48,829 bases of DNA from Gnetum montanum (Eukaryota > Streptophyta > Gnetopsida > Gnetales > Gnetaceae). The notes under the pieces were generated by a model that searched no databases, was not told the origin of the DNA, and worked only from the letters and a program-made list of their open reading frames with translations. Shown here in pieces: positions 22,201-32,770 of the stretch (within the stretch, counting starts at the first letter, position 1; the number at the start of each line of letters is the position of its first letter). Made by a program: the position numbers and the translations under genes. Where the stretch lies: positions 1 through 48,829 of the forward strand of contig MNCI01008621.1 of NCBI GenBank assembly GCA_015680685.1, in the 5' to 3' direction.

Positions 22201-24284
22201 AAACCTCAACAGATGGACAACCACATTCAATCTTTCGGATCTCCTCCTTCCAACTCAATCATGGGGGAGATGGCCACCCATACTAACACTTTTTGCAGCC
22301 CCTCAGTCTTTTGAATTTTTTATTTTACACATTTTTGGTTTTACAAATTTTTGATTTCATAGTCTTTATTTTACATATTTGTTTTACATCTTTTTATTTT
22401 TTAGGTTATTTAGCTTTTCTAAGTTTTTGTTTTACATCATCATTAATATATTTGATATTTATTGCATAATCTTTTACTTTCTTTTATATCTTCTTGTGTT
22501 TGATGTGTTTCTCTACTCTTTTTGCTAATAAGGTGTTAGGTATAATGGTAATGTGCAACTCAATGATGGTATGTTTCATTTGTAATTTGATTGTTGATGT
22601 CTGGTTTTTGACTTTGAATGTTGTTACTAATGACTAGGACATGATTTCTTTTCATGTGATAGGCAGTGAGTCCACATCATCCACCCATCCACATACTCTA
22701 TGGTTTTCCTTGTTTTGGAAATATGCAATCCATTCTTCATTAATGCAACTTTAATAAATTGGTGACTTTTGTAGTTTCCAAAATTGGGAAGGAACCAAAG
22801 GTTTGGATAGGATGTGGCTTCAAAGGGATGCAGTATTCTTTGTGCTTTTATGTTTTCCTATGTCTGAGAATGTTCTCATGAGCTTCTCACCATTCTACAT
22901 CATTCCACAATAGGAAGTCAAATAAGTCCTTGCATTGTGTGGTTCTCATTCGAAAAAAAAAGGAAGAGATGAGGATTCAAAGCACATCCCTTGGACAAAA
23001 TAAATGCAAAAAATGCATGGGTCTTTGCATAGTATGGTTCCCATTCAAAAAAAAAACATGAGAATTCAAAGCACACCCCTTAGACCAAATAAAAAGGGCT
23101 ACAAGCACTGGTTATGGAACTTGTCTTGTCTCCTCTAACTAAGGCCCTTTCTCACTTTCTACTTTCTCTCCAATTTGGTAGTTGTTTTATGAAAGCATTC
23201 TTATGTCTCAGGGAATGGACTAGTCTTAGAATGTTGATGCAAAGTCACTGAAAGTGGTTGGTTTTGGTCTAGATTGAGGATGGATCCTACTAAGTCATTT
23301 AATCACAAACTCCATAAGGGACTTCATGTGACCATAATTAGGAACTCCATTCTATTATCTCTCATCCATATATGTTTTTCATGCCTCACCTCACTACCAG
23401 TTTCATGTTTTGATTTAATGTTTTGGTTTGATGTGTTGGGTTTCTCAGTCAATTACTTTTGGATTTTTGTACTTAACTTTCTATAATCATTAATCATCCA
23501 TGGAGCCCATAGACTTCTTGATTTGAATTTATGCAAGGGCATAAAAAGCCTATGCCTACTTTGGGGAGGACCCACTTGCATTTCATTTGGTTTGGTTAAG
23601 TTAAGTTCTTTATCCTTGGACATTGTTATAATCAAATTCTTTTTATTTACCCCATCCATGTGATCCAAATTGTATGCATCTTCATAACCATTTTTAGTAA
23701 AATTATTCTTTTTATTATTGTGAATTTTTATACCTTCTTTCCAGTATTCCTTGTGTTAAGTTTTTTCTGAATTTTATGGACTGCTTCTCTTACTTAACCC
23801 ATTCGTCAATCTTCCCACTAACACTATCAAGCAACCAATCTATCACAATCATAACTCAACTAAATAAAATCATCGATAAGACAAGGTATTCAACCATTAT
23901 CTATTACACTTTATATACTAATCCTTGATTTTTTTGTGACTACAATGGGGAGCATGGACTAGAAGTAAGACTATCTTCACTAAGGAGGATGCAACAATAT
24001 TACTCGTGGAAGATTATTCATGACTGCTAGATATTTTCTACGCTCCCTCATTCTTCTATTGTCAAGAGGAGTTGGATGTCCATTGGATCTGAGGGTGTTG
24101 TTTCCTATTGTCATAAACACCCAATTTTGTACATAATTGTAATGTTGTATGCTCAGGCACTTTTGTATTTGTTTGTTTTCTCTATGTCACTCTACATGTC
24201 AGTCAAATAGTCCACACCTCCTAATATATTTTGTAAAGGACTTGTTCCTCTTCTTCTGTACTCAAGTACGAGTTTTAATTCAAT
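22201..24284 (+). other. Non-coding 3' region of nested element
   Basis: T-rich from 22300 to 22510. No env-like frame is supportable; the short frames lack signal peptides or recognised motifs. A direct duplication lies at 22926-23090. Confidence 0.5.
22926..23090 (+). repeat. Direct duplication of about 75 bp with purine runs
   Basis: Units at 22926-23003 and 23021-23090 share cttgcat, tggttc, a long A run, gaggattcaaagcacatccc and gaccaaataaa-type words. Each begins with a purine tract resembling a primer tract, which may be a secondary plus-strand start or chance. Confidence 0.65.
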
Positions 24285-24294
24285 AATGGGGGTA
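24285..24294 (+). promoter_or_regulatory. Polypurine tract of nested element
   Basis: aatgggggta stands directly before the 3' LTR start TGATAAAT, the expected place and composition. Confidence 0.75.
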
Positions 24295-25158
24295 TGATAA
24301 ATAATGTTTTTAAACATTCTGATATCGAAGTGGCCATGATATTGGGTACACAATATCATGTACACGATATCATGGCCCAAGATACGATATCGTACATTCA
24401 ATATCATAGGATTACTCCTGAGTCTATAAATACAATGCCTAGGTGCACTATTGAGAGTAGTTTTTTCAAGTAGCAAAACTCTTGCATTTTGTTCATTTGA
24501 GAGTTAGAATATTTTCCAAGTGCCCACAATAGGAGGTCTAAGTGTGAACGGATATTTATTCAAGCACTAATGTACCTAAACACACCATTGTGTTGGCATT
24601 AAAGATGAACTCTTTGATTCATTCCTTGCAACACTTGAGACTTTATTTCTTATGCATTTATATATTGTGGTTTCATGAAATTTTCATTAATGTTATTCAT
24701 GCAACAATTAATTTTAATTAATCAAGAAACTCATTAAAATACACAAGCACAACCCCTTTGAACATATGTGTAACACTTGGTAGCTTAGAAACGGTTAGCA
24801 TTTGACAACCTAGTAGTGTTTACACAATGTTCAAGATGTGTTCGAAAATTAGAAATGGTTACTTGTGTTAGGCTAGATTAGACCATAGTTTACTTAGCAT
24901 TTAATTACTCTTACTTTTACTCTTGTTTTAGACAAGTAAATTGATAAAACACAAAATAATAAAAATCTTACGCCTCAGTCACACTTAACCATATAATTGG
25001 ATTCCATAAGTGGAATTGGGAAAATAACGAATGGACAACACGCATGCACTATTTAGCTCTAGTGCACTTCGTATTTATAGTTTTTGGAATTCAATTGGAT
25101 CGCACGTGAATGCCTATGATTCATATGGTTGGACATAGGGGTACCTCACCACTCATCA
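24295..25158 (+). repeat. 3' LTR of nested Athila-like element
   Basis: 864 bp, TGAT..ATCA, alignable with 15068-15931. Keeps the GATATC palindrome cluster (24325-24410) better than the 5' copy. TATA at 24425-24432. Confidence 0.92.
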
Positions 25159-25163
25159 ATGTC
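25159..25163. repeat. Target-site duplication of nested element, right copy (atgtc)
   Basis: Pairs with atgtt at 15063-15067. The antisense-gene frame continues directly from here. Confidence 0.7.
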
Positions 25164-25433
25164 CCTCAACCTAAGGGACAAATGGTAGATGAAGATAAAT
25201 GTGAAGTTGCTGAAGTGTTAAGGAAACTCAAGGAAGAAGGATTACAATTCAAAGGGGGTGAGTTTGAAAATTTCTTTGTTATGTTGCAACCACTGGTGTT
25301 TCTATTGAACATCTAGCATCCACACCCATCTTTTGTATGCAACCATGGATAGAGGCTCTAGATAAGTTTGCCTTCATGTAAGGCATGGTGGATGACATGA
25401 TAGATCTTATACGACAAACAGACCTTGAGATTG

Positions 25434-25520
25434 GTATGTACATTTTTATTATTTATTATTTTTACTAATTTTCTTTCTTGGTTCATGGTGAATGTCATAT
25501 TGCCTATTATATAATGATAG
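25434..25520 (+). other. Inferred intron of the antisense gene
   Basis: Donor attg|gtatgt and acceptor aatgatag|g, 87 bases, T-rich. The plus-element copy has a 90-base intron at the same place (39311-39400), followed in both by sequence reading aagtgggacccaaa or aagtgggatcccaaa. Confidence 0.65.
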
Positions 25521-26341
25521 GTTCATAGCTTAAGTGGGACCCAAACAGAGTGGTCCAGGTTGATGTCATGCCTAAGTTCCCCCCTGAAGTGGAGCAAGTG
25601 CCTTGCCACATGTATGAAAAGGCAAGAAAATGTGCATTGTACTCTGTAAGAGCATTGTGGGAGTGCAGGTGTGTTAATGAACACTTGTGGAAATGGGTGC
25701 AGGAGCTTCAGGAGAAGGGGGCAAGCTAGGACACAAAATTGGAGGACTTGCAGTCTTGCTATGACTTCATGATGACACATGAAAAAATAGATAGTATTTG
25801 GTGTATAGATGAAATTAATTATGCTAGGTATTGATCAATTTTTTGAGGAAAAAATGAAGCTACGTATGAGGTGATTGAGCAGTGACTATAGATGGACCTA
25901 CTAGTGAGAAAGAATCAAGACTGGAAGGATTACAGTGCAAAAGTGTATAAATGAGGCCAAACTCAAAAGAATCACAAGCACCACTACAAGCAAGAACATG
26001 AAGTGTACCATAAAAAGTACAGAGATGAGTTTGTGGAGCATCGTTGTCAAGAGATATTTCTTAACGTAATTGGCACAACACAAGCTTACAAACTATTCAC
26101 AAGAAACGTAGTGGTGAGTGGGACCTTGGAGAAACAAATCACTACACCTTTCAAAGAGGTCACTTCTGCAAGGTTTTCGCCAGGGCCACCCTCATGGATA
26201 GCTATAGAGAAAGGAAAAACCCTCATGGGTATTGACCTTGGCGAGGAGGACTGGACACGATTATCAAAGGACAAAACCCTCTGACGCTTAGAGGCAGGCC
26301 TCAGTAGGATGCCCCCAAACATGGATGCAAGTCCTTCTCAA

Positions 26342-26437
26342 GTTGGTTAATAGGCATTATTTTTATTTACTTTGTTATAATGTTGCATGTCACCTTATTT
26401 TTTGGCTAATTTATTATTTTATTTTTATTTAATGCAG
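26342..26437 (+). other. Inferred last intron of the antisense gene
   Basis: Donor gttggt (weak) and acceptor tttaatgcag|g after a T-rich run. The plus-element copy has donor gtgagt and acceptor gatgcag|g at 38519-38427. Flanking codons align: DASPSQ before here, DAGPSR there. Confidence 0.6.
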
Positions 26438-26454
26438 GTTCTAGGTGATGNCTA

Positions 26455-26600
26455 ATGGGCCGCATCCTAGTTTAAGGTTGTGGCAAAAGGGCCATCGCTA
26501 GTTTAAGGTTGTTTTGAGCCATCATGTAAAAGGGAGTTGGTTGAGTTTTAGGCCTTGGCAAGCCATGCAATAGTTTAAGGCCATTTTAAGCTACTTTTTT
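26455..26600 (-). repeat. Repeat array A (AAACTAG family)
   Basis: Four or five degenerate units, on the plus strand reading ctagtttaaggttgtggca. The phrase atggcttgccaaggcctaaaac (minus strand) nearly repeats 38006-38027 of the other element. It lies just beyond the end of the antisense gene. The only ambiguous base (n, 26451) sits at its edge. Confidence 0.7.
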
Positions 26601-26869
26601 TATTTCTATTTTTCCTATTTTTTTGAAAAGGCTAAATAAAACTACATGAACTAAAGAAATAAAATAGCTAATGCTAGATGTAAATAACAATGCAATCGTA
26701 ACTGTACAAGCAAAGAACAAAGGATAAGTGAAACATGGAAGAAAACTAAGGACATGCCTTAGTCATGTAAGTGTTTCAATGTAGCTTAGGAAGAGCATAG
26801 GGCCTAGGAGGCATAAGATGGTATTTAGCTAGGCCTTCGTATGTTGCAAAAAATGGAAATTATGCCTAA

Positions 26870-27620
26870 AGAGCTTTCTCAGGGAGGTCACTCACTTTGC
26901 TTCATTATTTAGAATCATCCAAACAACATTGACTTTCACCCTGAATGGGCGGTGTGCCTTCAGTGAACTCTACCTCCAACCCTTATTCTGTATCTATGTT
27001 GTTGATGGTCGGGGAGCTTACATTGTCACCATAGATCACCACCTCTCCACCCCCATAAGACAAGTGGATCTGTTGGTGAATAGGTGAAGAAATGGCTTGT
27101 AGCTAGGCTAGCCAAGACCTCCCTAAGATCAGGTTGAATCCAGGCATTTCTTCAACCAAAATAAATGCAACATTAGTGGGGAATTGCTTCCCTATTATGA
27201 AAGCTATCATGACTATTCCTTTTACAACAACATGCATCCCATTGAAGGATTTCAAGCACGTGTCGGCCTGATCTGGTCAACTAGGCCAAGCTTGTCAACA
27301 ACAGGGAATGAGATGATATTGGTTGTCAGCCCATCATTGATGTGCACCCTGTGAATTTTATATTGGCCTACACAAATTGTTATAAACATGGGTGCATTGG
27401 TTACCTAACCCTTTTTAGGGTCAACCTTGATTACCTCATCATGAAATGTCAAGGGTGTTGACCTTGACTCTTTGGTTGTGGGTGGAAACATTATAGCATG
27501 AATGGTCTTTTCGTCTACTGGAACATCTTCCTTAAGAAGAATAGATGTTAGCATGCGAACCAATGTCTCAGCAAACATTGTTATAATTAAGTCATACAGG
27601 CTCAAAGTTGTGTTTTTTTA
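26870..27620 (-). pseudogene. Protease region of the minus-strand Tat-like element
   Basis: An open frame at 27605-27405 (LTSILLKEDVPVDEKTIHAI) leads into the retropepsin: HRVHINDGLTTNIISF (about 27355-27310), VDKLGLVDQI, FNGMHVVVKGIV, and near 27130 PGFNLILGRSWLA. The plus element matches motif for motif (HIDDGVATNVIPF, FNLILGRSWLA). The D-G core of the active site is kept. One frame change is needed near 27250. The protease would process Gag-Pol. It is separated from RT by the antisense-gene cassette. Confidence 0.75.
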
Positions 27621-27639
27621 TCTGTAAGCCTATTTAACT

Positions 27640-29156
27640 TGTGCCAGCATGTTCAAGAAATATTTTCCACCATCTATTTTTTTGGTGGATTTTACCTCCC
27701 TATGTTCTAAGATACAAATCTCCCAAAGAGGAGATTTAATCTTTGGATGTGAAGTGGGCTTTTAAGCCTTAGCACTTGTTTGCTGGAAATTTTCGTTTAT
27801 GTTCATGATCTAAGATGATGAGGCCATGGAGACAACTGACAAGGGGGTGGGCTTAGGAGGACCTAGCTCCATGCATTCCCTAATCATTTTTTCATCAAGA
27901 TGTTCATCATGTCTCTTAGGGTATGACTTTGGACTGGTAGGATATGATGTAATTCACACCACTGAACCTTGGGCAGATGGGGGCTCCACATGTCTTGGCA
28001 CCCTAATGACAAAAGGTATCTAGGTCATTATTACCATGACATGCTATGGAGCCCTAACCACAAAGGGTATTATGGGTGCCCAAGGTGGTACTTTCATGAT
28101 TGGTAAAGCTCTTGATAGAAATCCATCATATGGATCATTTCTAGATTGGCCACTTTAAGTCACTTAACCTCCTCCATGAGAGTTTGAATGAGTTGGAATG
28201 CTTGGTTCAAACTCAAGGATGATGTAGTGGGTTGCACTGGCTATGCTACTTGTGGTGTTGTCTGAGTGTCCCATAGCCCTATTATGGATTGTGCTACCAC
28301 ATGGGACACTTGTTGAGTTTGATGTTGTGTGTATTTTGGATGTGTGATGGCTATGCCATAGGCACAGAGATCACGGCCCAGCATGTGGTTGCGACTTGGG
28401 CTATTGTTGGGGGTGCTACTGAGATGGCTAGGATGAAAGACACCTAACTTGTTTATGGATGAGATATGGGCTCATGTGCACATATGGTAGTGTCAGTATC
28501 ATGGATGCTAGCAAGGAAGGTTGCATAGACTGGGAAGAGATGATAAAGGGGAAAGTGGTAGAGGATGTTGCACTTTGTTGTGTGTGCAGTACTTGGTAAC
28601 TAGCTACCACAAGCATGGACTTGGATGGCCAAAGTGACGTTATTGCCTCAAAGAAGGCAGATGACTGTGATTGGTGTGGCACAAAAGTGGAGGTAGGCTA
28701 TTGGACAGACGCATAAAATGGGACACTGCTATATAAATGGGACTCAAAATCCTCTTGCCCATCCTGCAAAGGCTCATCATAATTTAATACCGCATCCTAC
28801 TCTTTTGACCCACTTACCCTAATGAATTGGTCTAACAGCCACCTAAAGGTGTCAGTGAGAGTGATGAACATGTTAGGGGTAGGAAGGAATTCCTTCCTAT
28901 TTCAGTGAATGATTTTGAAGTTTCACTTCACTTCTATTTCTTAGTAGTCTAGGAACATACCCACTTGAAGTTCTGCACAAAGAAAGTTGTACCTTTCATT
29001 GTCCAACGCCCTATATTCAGGCGATTGGTTATGCAGTCTAAGTGAATGCCATTGTTGTCATATAGGATTGAGCAGTTGCTCAATGTCTACCACCTATTGA
29101 ACAAGATGAACTACCTCCATGCTCAGGGTAGAGGTTGAGGTGTTTGTGGGATTCAT
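27640..29156 (-). pseudogene. Gag of the minus-strand element, core deleted
   Basis: Starts at ATG 29156 (MNPTNTSTSTLSMEVV). N-terminal sequence down to about 28130 aligns with the plus element at 34130-35240, including SLNQAFQLIQTL against SLDQVFQLI and a shared MDFY. Directly after MDFYQE the sequence jumps to KVPPW, which in the plus element lies about 1.3 kb further on (near 36515). The gag core and the zinc-knuckle-like motif are therefore missing here (junction about 28095-28120). The C-terminal linker (GPPKPTPLS) continues to the protease. The copy could not have made a normal Gag unless the deletion came after insertion. Confidence 0.7.
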
Positions 29157-29603
29157 GTTGCTATGTAGAAAAATGTAAGAAAAGAAGGTGCTGGCAAAAA
29201 ATGTTCAAGTGCAAAAAATGTGGGAAAAAATGGCTAAGTATGCATTCTGTGAAAGTAGGCCAAAAAATGACCAACTCAGGATATGCTGTGAAAAAGTGAC
29301 TAGCTTTGTCATTATTCTTTGAGGGGTTGTTACCCTCTCTAGAGCACTCAGAGCTTAACATGATGAACACAATTAGGCTTTTCATCCTATGGGATTCTAG
29401 GGGAACCAACAACTTGGACTAATCTACACCAATCGAAACGTAGATAACTCCTATGCTAGCCTATGATCTAGCTGCTACCATGGCAATTCCACAAGGGTGT
29501 TATGTCTACACTAGCTTACCACTAGTAACAGAGGTGTAAATAGGACGTGGGACTATCCTTGAACACAGAAGGAATGGGAGGCTCTCCTTCTAGCACCAAA
29601 AAC
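29157..29603 (-). other. Leader region and primer-binding site of the minus-strand element
   Basis: On the minus strand, five bases after the LTR end, TGGTGCTAGAAGGAGAGC (29598-29581) is a candidate primer site. The plus element has TGGCACTAGAAGGAGGGC at the same 5-base offset. The donor tRNA was not identified. The rest of the leader shows no gene. Confidence 0.6.
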
Positions 29604-31499
29604 TAGGACATCTAAAAACATCGGTGGCTAGAACATTGAGAGGTCGATGAGCATATAGCCTAACCCCAAATTCGTGTGAGGGTTGTACTAGGAAAAAATG
29701 AGGTACCATGAATAGTCTGGTTGATTAGACAGTGATTTACATGGTGTTAAAATAATTGTATGTGAAAAGGGTTTGTACTGTCATATGCACGGACATCGGA
29801 ATTGGCTAAGCTAGAGTGTAGCAAGGTGTCCCAGCCTAAAAATAGAGACGTGAATGTGCAAATATGTATCAAACAATAGAAAAATGCCAAATTTATGCTT
29901 AATATTGAAGAAAAATGCTTAGAAAAGAAATGGAACAGAGCTTAAGAACAAAGAAATGCATCACCCTGAAAATGGGGAGCGTAACTTTTACTCGACAATA
30001 CGTGAGAATGGTATGCAAAGTTAGGCAAGCGCAGTGGTAGCGTAGCACTATATTCATAGTCTCTAAGATGCCTAGGACATGGAGCTAATGGCTGTAGTGG
30101 AGGATGAACCTATTGCGGTGGTTGTTGCTATGTTTTGTAGGTGCAATGATGGACTATGTTTTCGGAGGTGTTAAGGTGCAAAGCTCAGATGGTTAAGTGC
30201 AGAAGTGTTAGGGATGCTCAGACATCTAAAATTCCCAATGCTCTTTTAATTTGCCCACCCTTAGAGTGCTGAACATTAGGGTGTTTTTAGGGCTAGGTTT
30301 AGTGTGAAATGTAGATTGAGCACCACATGGCATGGGTGCCATGTGGCATGAGCATAGATGACATGATGCTTACATGTTACGCTCTCATGAGAGTAGCAAA
30401 GTGTTACACTCTGAAGAACAACAACAAGTTTCCAGAGACTACTGAACTATGACTACACTACCTAGACTACATGTGTCAGAGTTTTAGAGATTGTAATGTA
30501 CCTGAAAATAGTGCAACTTGGAGGCTACACTCCAGGACTACATCTTCCCCCCTCTTTTGAGTAGGTTCAAGCAAAGGGAAAATTTTGGGGACCAATGGGG
30601 TTGTAAGAAAAAAATGCAAACTGCTGATCTTGGTTACTAGAGGGATGTTGAAGCTAAGATGAAAGCCGATGTTGAGCTCTGGAGGCTTTTGGCAGCTTTT
30701 GGAGGCTTTTTTCTTAGTGTCAATTTGGCTATGCTTTAGAGCATAACACAACACTTAGTGAAAATTTGCAAAATTTTGATTTTTCACACTGGTTACACTA
30801 ACTATGTTGGGGAAGTGTAGCAAGGATACTTAGACAAATTTTTGATGAAATTTGCAATCTTCTTTCATGGTATGGTGGCTATGCTCTAAGACATAGCAAG
30901 AGAGGCAACCTCGAAAGTTAGAAAATGTACCAAATATGTCTTCCATGTTGAGCTAGCTTGACAGATCCTTGTCTAACACTTTGGCAAAATTGGGCACTGG
31001 ATCCCATGTCATGTTTTCTACACTGCGGAGTGTAACAAAGTGTAGCAACCTAAGAGATAAAAAAATTGCCAAAATTTTTTTGCCATCCCAAGCAATTTTG
31101 ACAACCTCTAGCTTGGTACTTGGATGCCCTAGCCACCAGGACATGTGCCACGTTGGTTACATTGTGGAGATAGAAAATTTTCTAAACTATTTTATTCATC
31201 CCAAGTAACCCTTGACCACTTTAGGCTTAACACTTGAGCAAACTAGCCATGGAAGTGTATGCTACACTAACTACGCTAGGGAGCATAGCAAGTAGACTAA
31301 GAGCATAGTAGGACACTTAGAAATATTTTCATGGGATTGCTGCTGACACTTAGAAAAATCTTGCAAAACAAGGCTCAATGTGTGCTACGCTAGCTATGCT
31401 AAAGAGTGTAACACCACACTTAGAAAAAATTTACCAAATTTTGACACTTAGATAAATTTGCCATTGAAGATGCAGAAACTTGAAATTGGTGATGTTTCA
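29604..31499 (-). repeat. 5' LTR of the minus-strand Tat-like element
   Basis: Homologous to 4133-6037. Begins TGAAACATCACC at 31499 on the minus strand. The outer boundary is fixed by the exact target duplication at 31500-31504. The TATA box is mutated (about 30280-30290). Carries the same 140-base subrepeats (near 30965, 31111 and 31224). Confidence 0.9.
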
Positions 31500-31504
31500 A
31501 CACC
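31500..31504. repeat. Target-site duplication, right copy (acacc)
   Basis: Exact match to 4128-4132. Confidence 0.85.
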
Positions 31505-31970
31505 AAATGCACCATGCCAAATCATCCATGTTACAATCTCCTTCAAAATTATACCAATTTGCATAGTAATATATAATAAAACATAGCCCAAGCTAAAGTT
31601 AATCCTCTTCTTTTGAATTTTTCCTTTCTTTGCAACAGTAGAAAGACCTGCTGGGCCAAGTCACCGACACCAGTACACTTTAAATTTCATGAAATATAGA
31701 AAATGTTACCAATGCTTTAAAATTTTGTGGAATAGATAAAATAGTACAGATTACAAAGTCCCCAAAAATTCAAAAATTTACTCCTAGAACAGAACCCACA
31801 CAAAGAAATAATGAACAACAGCAATTGAAGCCATAAATACATGGAAAAGGAAAAGAAAAAGGAATCGAAGTTAAAATAAAAATAAATTACTATAGAAAAA
31901 ATAATGAGCAATAGGACTGTGCTAAACAAAATGTCATCCACCATAGAAAATAAAAGGAATGAGGACCTAC
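31505..31970. other. Host spacer between two giant elements
   Basis: About 470 bases of AT-rich DNA continuous with 4127 before insertion. No coding is recognised, apart from a possible acceptor-like tttgcaacag at 31628-31638. The two flanking 5' LTRs point away from each other. Confidence 0.55.
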
Positions 31971-32357
31971 TGAAACACCATAAAATTTCAAGACTCTCAT
32001 GTTTCAGCAGAGTCTTGAAACTTAGGCAAAGATTTCCACAAGTGTAGTGACATGATTGTTCATACTAAGGGTACACTATCTAGTTCAGCAAGTTTTCCAC
32101 CTCCAAGGTTGACAGGCTTGCCAGATTCTCCAGCCTACCCAACTAGACAATCGACCCAACTGACAATGTATGCAGAAACCAGGCTAGGAGTTATCAAAAG
32201 TGTTTAGGATGAGCAAAATAGTTTGGAAAGTTTTCTAGTGAAGAAGTCTGATATGCTACGCAACATAGTAAGCCTTGAAAAAATAGCTGCTCAAGTATTC
32301 AAGTGCAAAGTAACAAAGTAATTGTGAATACAAAGCAAGATTCAATCAACACAAGGT

Positions 32358-32770
32358 GCTACACTATGCTACGCTATGTAGTGTAACACAGCGTAGCAAA
32401 AGCAAAGCAGAAAGGTCCATCTTGTCAAGTGATTCCAATAAGAAAATGGTACCTTGACAAGACTTCGTCCTTCAAAACCTCTTGCCCCACTTGATCCACA
32501 AGTCTGGAGCAAAGTTTCTTGCTAGAAATTGACGAATTAAATGAGGAAGTAGGATACACTAGCCACTATGCTATGCTATGCTAGATAGCGTAGCATAGCT
32601 TAGCAAGGATGCAAAAGTAGAAAATGATTCAATCATGAGTTCCATAATTTCAAAAGCTCTCCCACATAAAGGATGAAATTTGCAAAAAAATGCTCTACAT
32701 CTCCAACGCAAATTTTAGGTAATACTAGTGGCTACACTATGCTACGCTACATAGCGTAGCAAGTAGCCAC
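32358..32770 (+). repeat. Three GCTACGCTA-type inverted repeats in LTR U3
   Basis: Palindromic blocks at 32358-32397, 32562-32605 and 32728-32770. The third is nearly perfect: arms GCTACGCTA (32741-32749) and TAGCGTAGC (32752-32760) around a 2-base loop, with outer arms GTGGCTAC (32728-32735) and GTAGCCAC (32763-32770). Similar words recur in the other LTRs and in antisense-gene introns. Confidence 0.8.

Larger units (their letters stand above)
15068..25158 (+). mobile_element. Nested Athila-like Ty3/gypsy element
   Basis: Two 864-bp LTRs (15068-15931 and 24295-25158) start TGAT and end ATCA. A tRNA-Asp-type primer site follows the first, and a purine run precedes the second. The internal order is gag, protease, RT, RNase H and integrase, all plus strand. 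About 2 kb of non-coding DNA separates integrase from the purine tract, where Athila elements may carry an env-like gene; I see none. It inserted into the antisense gene of the giant element, so it is the younger of the two. All frames are damaged. Confidence 0.92.
11974..26455 (+). pseudogene. Antisense spliced gene inside the Tat-like element (split by nested element)
   Basis: A gene running opposite to gag-pol, between protease and RT. The protein family is not recognised. It starts MTCRSKHRHPGLTNVDE at 11974, aligned with MAPKDKHKH of the other copy. Later conserved stretches include LKSILIIAKLVGILC (about 13005-13050), WEMPEFQCY (13340-13365), LMDLFLAISLG (14020-14055), HHLYLVFQAHAFPKLL (14320-14370), KWDPNRVVQVDVMPKFP (25530-25580), LWECRCVNEHLWKWVQEL (25655-25710) and GIDLGEEDW (26230-26256). 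Introns are inferred at 13801-13876, 14931-15027, 25434-25520 and 26342-26437, with probable ones near 13448-13531 and before 12998. Most match introns of the plus-element copy. The Athila-like element sits inside a late exon at 15068, and the frame is maintained across the target duplication. Stops are scattered. The net length is about 4.4 kb. Confidence 0.7.
4133..31499 (-). mobile_element. Giant Ty3/gypsy element, Tat/Ogre-like, interrupted by a nested element
   Basis: Two long direct repeats (4133-6037 and 29604-31499) bound this interval and are flanked by the identical 5-mer acacc. On the minus strand the order is: 5' LTR, primer site, gag (29156 down), protease, repeat array, a gene on the opposite strand, repeat array, RT, RNase H, a second RNase H, integrase, repeat array, 3' region, purine tract, 3' LTR. 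Net of the 10.1-kb nested insertion it is about 17.3 kb, very large for a retrotransposon. Tat/Ogre assignment rests on the dual RNase H, the pol motifs and the size. All genes are broken, and the gag core is deleted. Its closest relative here is the plus-strand element starting at 31971. Confidence 0.9.

Noticed and set aside
22000-22260. Chromodomain at the integrase C-terminus of the nested element
   Set aside because: The tail is fragmentary and shows no chromodomain aromatic pattern; Athila-type elements usually lack one.
22260-24284. Env-like gene after integrase in the nested element
   Set aside because: Athila elements may have one, but no frame here shows a signal peptide, membrane anchor or length to support it.
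28428-28682. Separate small gene on the minus strand
   Set aside because: It is part of the gag N-terminal region of the giant element, in a Ser/Pro-rich stretch.
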